This document shows positions 61,579-64,000 of a stretch of DNA of 64,000 nucleotides, piece by piece (the stretch's first letter is position 1; the number at the start of each line of letters is the position of its first letter). The notes beneath the pieces were generated by a model. That model was given only the letters and a program-made list of their open reading frames with translations. It was not told the origin of the DNA and did not search any database. This DNA comes from Desmodus rotundus. Taxonomy: Eukaryota > Chordata > Mammalia > Chiroptera > Phyllostomidae. The position numbers and the translations under genes are program-made. The stretch is taken from contig NC_071398.1 of the NCBI RefSeq assembly GCF_022682495.2, positions 98,111,705 to 98,175,704 of the forward strand, read 5' to 3'.

Positions 61579-62667
61579 GTGAGTGGCATTAAAGCACCGC
61601 GTCCACAGGACAAGTGGGAGCTGCCACGGCCTGTCCCGCGGGGCTCGGAGGCCCGCAGACCTCACTGCAGTGAGGACCCAGTCGCCTGCTGGGCACCCAC
61701 GCGGGCAGACCCGGACAGCAGTGAGGAGGGGAGCTGGCGTTTCTGCGCTCCGCGGGGAAGCCCTCGAACTCTGGCTGCCAGCACCATGTCACCGTCCTAT
61801 TAGCTGGTGCGGCGAGCGAGGTCGGAGGACCGCCTGCAGCAGCCAGGGAGCGAGTGAGCGCCCAGGTATTGTTACCTGTGGCAGTCAGGCGCCTGTCAAT
61901 TGTGTCTACGTCGAACTCAACCTTTTTTATCGCTAACTCTTTGAGACCCTTCTGAATTGTTTCATTTTGGTGTAACTTACTCATTCCGGTTGTCATCCCC
62001 CAGAACCCCAACTGTGTCTCCCGAGTCTGCTAGTGGCCCCCAGCAGCCTGCGTCGCTGTCCTGCAGTCTCTTGGGCCTTCAGTGTCTCCCACTAGTTGTC
62101 CTGGGCACACGCCCAGCAGGCCCCTCACGGGCCTGTGCCCCCACTGCTTCACGCGGCCCTGCCCTAGTCTCCGCCGCCAGGCCCCGGCTGCGACCTGAGC
62201 TGACAGGCATGCTCAGGGTCAGCGGTCAGGTGTCCCAGCCGCAGTCCTCAGATGAGCCCTGAGGCCCCGGGCCGGCCCCTGCAGGCCGGCGGTGAGCTCC
62301 CCTGAGCTCCCCACGAGTCTAGAGTGGAGGCAGTTACGTGCAGTCCTTGGGAGCGTTGAGAATATCGTCCTTCAAGTAACCTGCTCGCGTGGCCTCCTTT
62401 AGTCCCCAGCCGAGTAAAGTGACCATCAGGCAGCGGCCGCAGGGGAAGCACGTGGGGTGGGTCCTTCCGTGGGTGGGTGGGGCCGGCAGGGCCATTTCCT
62501 ACACCTGCTGGGGAGTTTGGCTTAAGGACTGGAAGCTGCTTCGCAACAGCCAGGGCTTTGTCTGTTTGGGCTTTTACAGGTTGGTTTTTGCTCTCGTCAG
62601 CCTGCAGCTAGAGAGGCCCTGAAAGGAGGCGGAAGCCTTGGAAACTAACTGTAGCTCTGGATTTCAG
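61579..62667 (+). other. SCYL3: SCYL3 intron
   Basis: GT at 61579, acceptor GGATTTCAG to 62667. No gene or clear repeat recognised. Confidence 0.85.
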
Positions 62668-62779
62668 TTTCAGCGGACGCTCTCTGCAGCTTCCAACAGA
62701 CCCTGCACTCAGCCTTGCTGCACCCCGTCCCACAGCGCCGGCCCTCGCTCCGCACCCTCCTGTCCCATGGCTTCTTCAG
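62668..62779 (+). CDS. SCYL3: SCYL3 coding exon (residues 209-245)
   Basis: Completes Val209 and encodes SADALCSFQQTLHSALLHP then VPQRRPSLRTLLSHGFF, ending two bases into an Arg codon at donor TTCAG|GTGAGG. RPSLRTLLSHGFF corresponds to the end of the kinase-like domain. The HEAT-repeat region and the rest of the protein lie beyond the window. Confidence 0.94.
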
Positions 62780-64000
62780 GTGAGGGGCTGGTGGGGCATC
62801 GGGAGAGGCTGAGTCGTGCCCACGTGGGAAACGGAAGTGGGGCTGCCTCTCAGCGCCCCGCCAGGGGCAGGGGGCTTTAGAAACCTGTCGTCCTCGGAGT
62901 AGGAGCGGCCGCGGGGCTTCCGATGGGTGGGGCGAGGCGGGCCTGGCCGAGTTGTAGTTTAGTGGAGGAGGCTGGTAGACTCGGCCTCTCCCTCTGCCGC
63001 CATTGCAACGTGGAGATGGGCTTGCTGTTGGAATTCTCTTGTTGGGGGTGGAAGGGAGCTTTCTTTTCTTCAGGCAGAAGACTGGCTTCTGAATTTAGTG
63101 GGATGCGTGGGGACAGCAGAGCAGTGCGCCGGGCGGGGGGCAGACAGCTGCTGCTCCTGAGCCTCGGGAGCTCGGTGTCAGTTCTGTGGCCCCAGGTTCC
63201 TTATTCCCACGCAGTGCGGGTCAGGGGAGCTCCATGTTCACGGCCTTTGTTAGCAGAGCCAACCCTGTGTCAGTTTTGAAACAAACTTCTTGTTTGCAGT
63301 CAGAGAGCCTGAGAAAAACGGCGGTGAAGGGAAAGCTAGTGTCCCCCCTGCGGGGCGGTGACCCCCAGGATAGGGCCAGCGGATGGGTGGTCTCATTAAA
63401 CGTGCAGTTATCAGGGTTTTATCTGTAGTTTGTTTCCAGGAATCTGTCCCAACCCTTTGCCTTACAGGAGCCTTAACCAAGGGGTGGCCGCAGCTTTGGG
63501 TGGTTCCTAGTGACCCTTCACTTACCTGATATAAGGTCTCCGTGGAGACTGCCCCTGCCATACTAGATGCTCTGGTCTCGGTGTGACGAGAGTGCTCCAG
63601 GCACGGAGGAGAGCCAGGAACCAGGAACACACTCGGGCGCCCCTTCCCGCAGCCGGCGGTCCCCAAGCAGGGGAAGGGCCCAGCCGGAGAGCTGGTGGGG
63701 GGGCTGAGTCAGTCTGATGAGACTTGAGTTAAGACATGGGGGCTTTTTCTCTGCTGCGGAGCCAGCAGGAAACAGGGGTGAGTGTAGGATGTGGACCTCG
63801 GGGGGCAGCTGTGCTGCTGGGGGCTCCGGGCTACGTGCCCAGCCTCACTCCCTGGGCACCTCCCCAGGACAGGGCAGGGGCGGGCAGCAGTCCGCAGCCT
63901 CCGCTCGGTGGCCTGCAGGAAGCTGGCCACCCCTCATCCTCTGTCCCGCCCGAGGGAAAGGGACCACGATGTAGAGCAGGAGAATCAAAACTGTTTTGTA
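62780..64000 (+). other. SCYL3: SCYL3 intron, incomplete
   Basis: GC-rich intron starting GTGAGG. The next exon, which should start the HEAT-repeat part, is not in the window. Confidence 0.8.

Overview
The window is mammalian nuclear DNA, most likely from a microbat (Yangochiroptera). The organism call rests on two tRNA-derived SINEs of the bat VES type (about 16166-16361 and 47623-47842), LINE-1 3' tails of the kind seen in bats, two L1-derived elements that lack ORF2, and a deleted mariner copy. No bacterial-style operon, CRISPR array or virus is present. Most long open frames are chance frames, notably in the GC-rich right third, or lie inside retroelements.

Two single-copy genes lie in tandem on the + strand. 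From 1 to about 47270 is the 3' end of KIFAP3, the kinesin-2 accessory subunit KAP3. Its last three coding exons are 8858-9047, 17399-17498 and 46232-46340; their phases join exactly and encode the last 132 residues. The 3' UTR ends near an AATAAA at 47244. From about 50280 to the right edge is the 5' part of SCYL3 (PACE-1), a pseudokinase: a CpG-island promoter, a likely noncoding first exon, and six coding exons (54990-55199, 56647-56832, 58643-58756, 60398-60454, 61476-61578, 62668-62779) covering about 245 codons. The gene continues beyond the window. The same pair, in the same relative orientation, is known on human 1q24.2.

The long AT-rich KIFAP3 introns hold most of the mobile DNA. This includes a full-length L1-derived element without ORF2 (9223-11042, 17-bp target duplication, ORF1 frame open but internally deleted), a second decayed copy (31485-33371), three L1 3' ends (19572-19832, 22424-22705, 34514-35734), a mariner remnant (15221-15880), an hAT-like element (5140-5325), a Tigger-like element (34019-34218), and older MIR and L2 relics. 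The 34514-35734 copy is inverted at its 5' side, as twin priming would leave it.

Between the genes (47271-50280) are a VES SINE and a second copy of the hAT-like element. From about 50 kb base composition changes sharply to GC- and CpG-rich. The main open question there is a stretch at 51357-51812, just downstream of the SCYL3 CpG island, that is open on both strands and that I could not identify. I found no convincing new multi-gene system. The most interesting material is the ORF2-less L1 family and its shared tail with one local L1 lineage.
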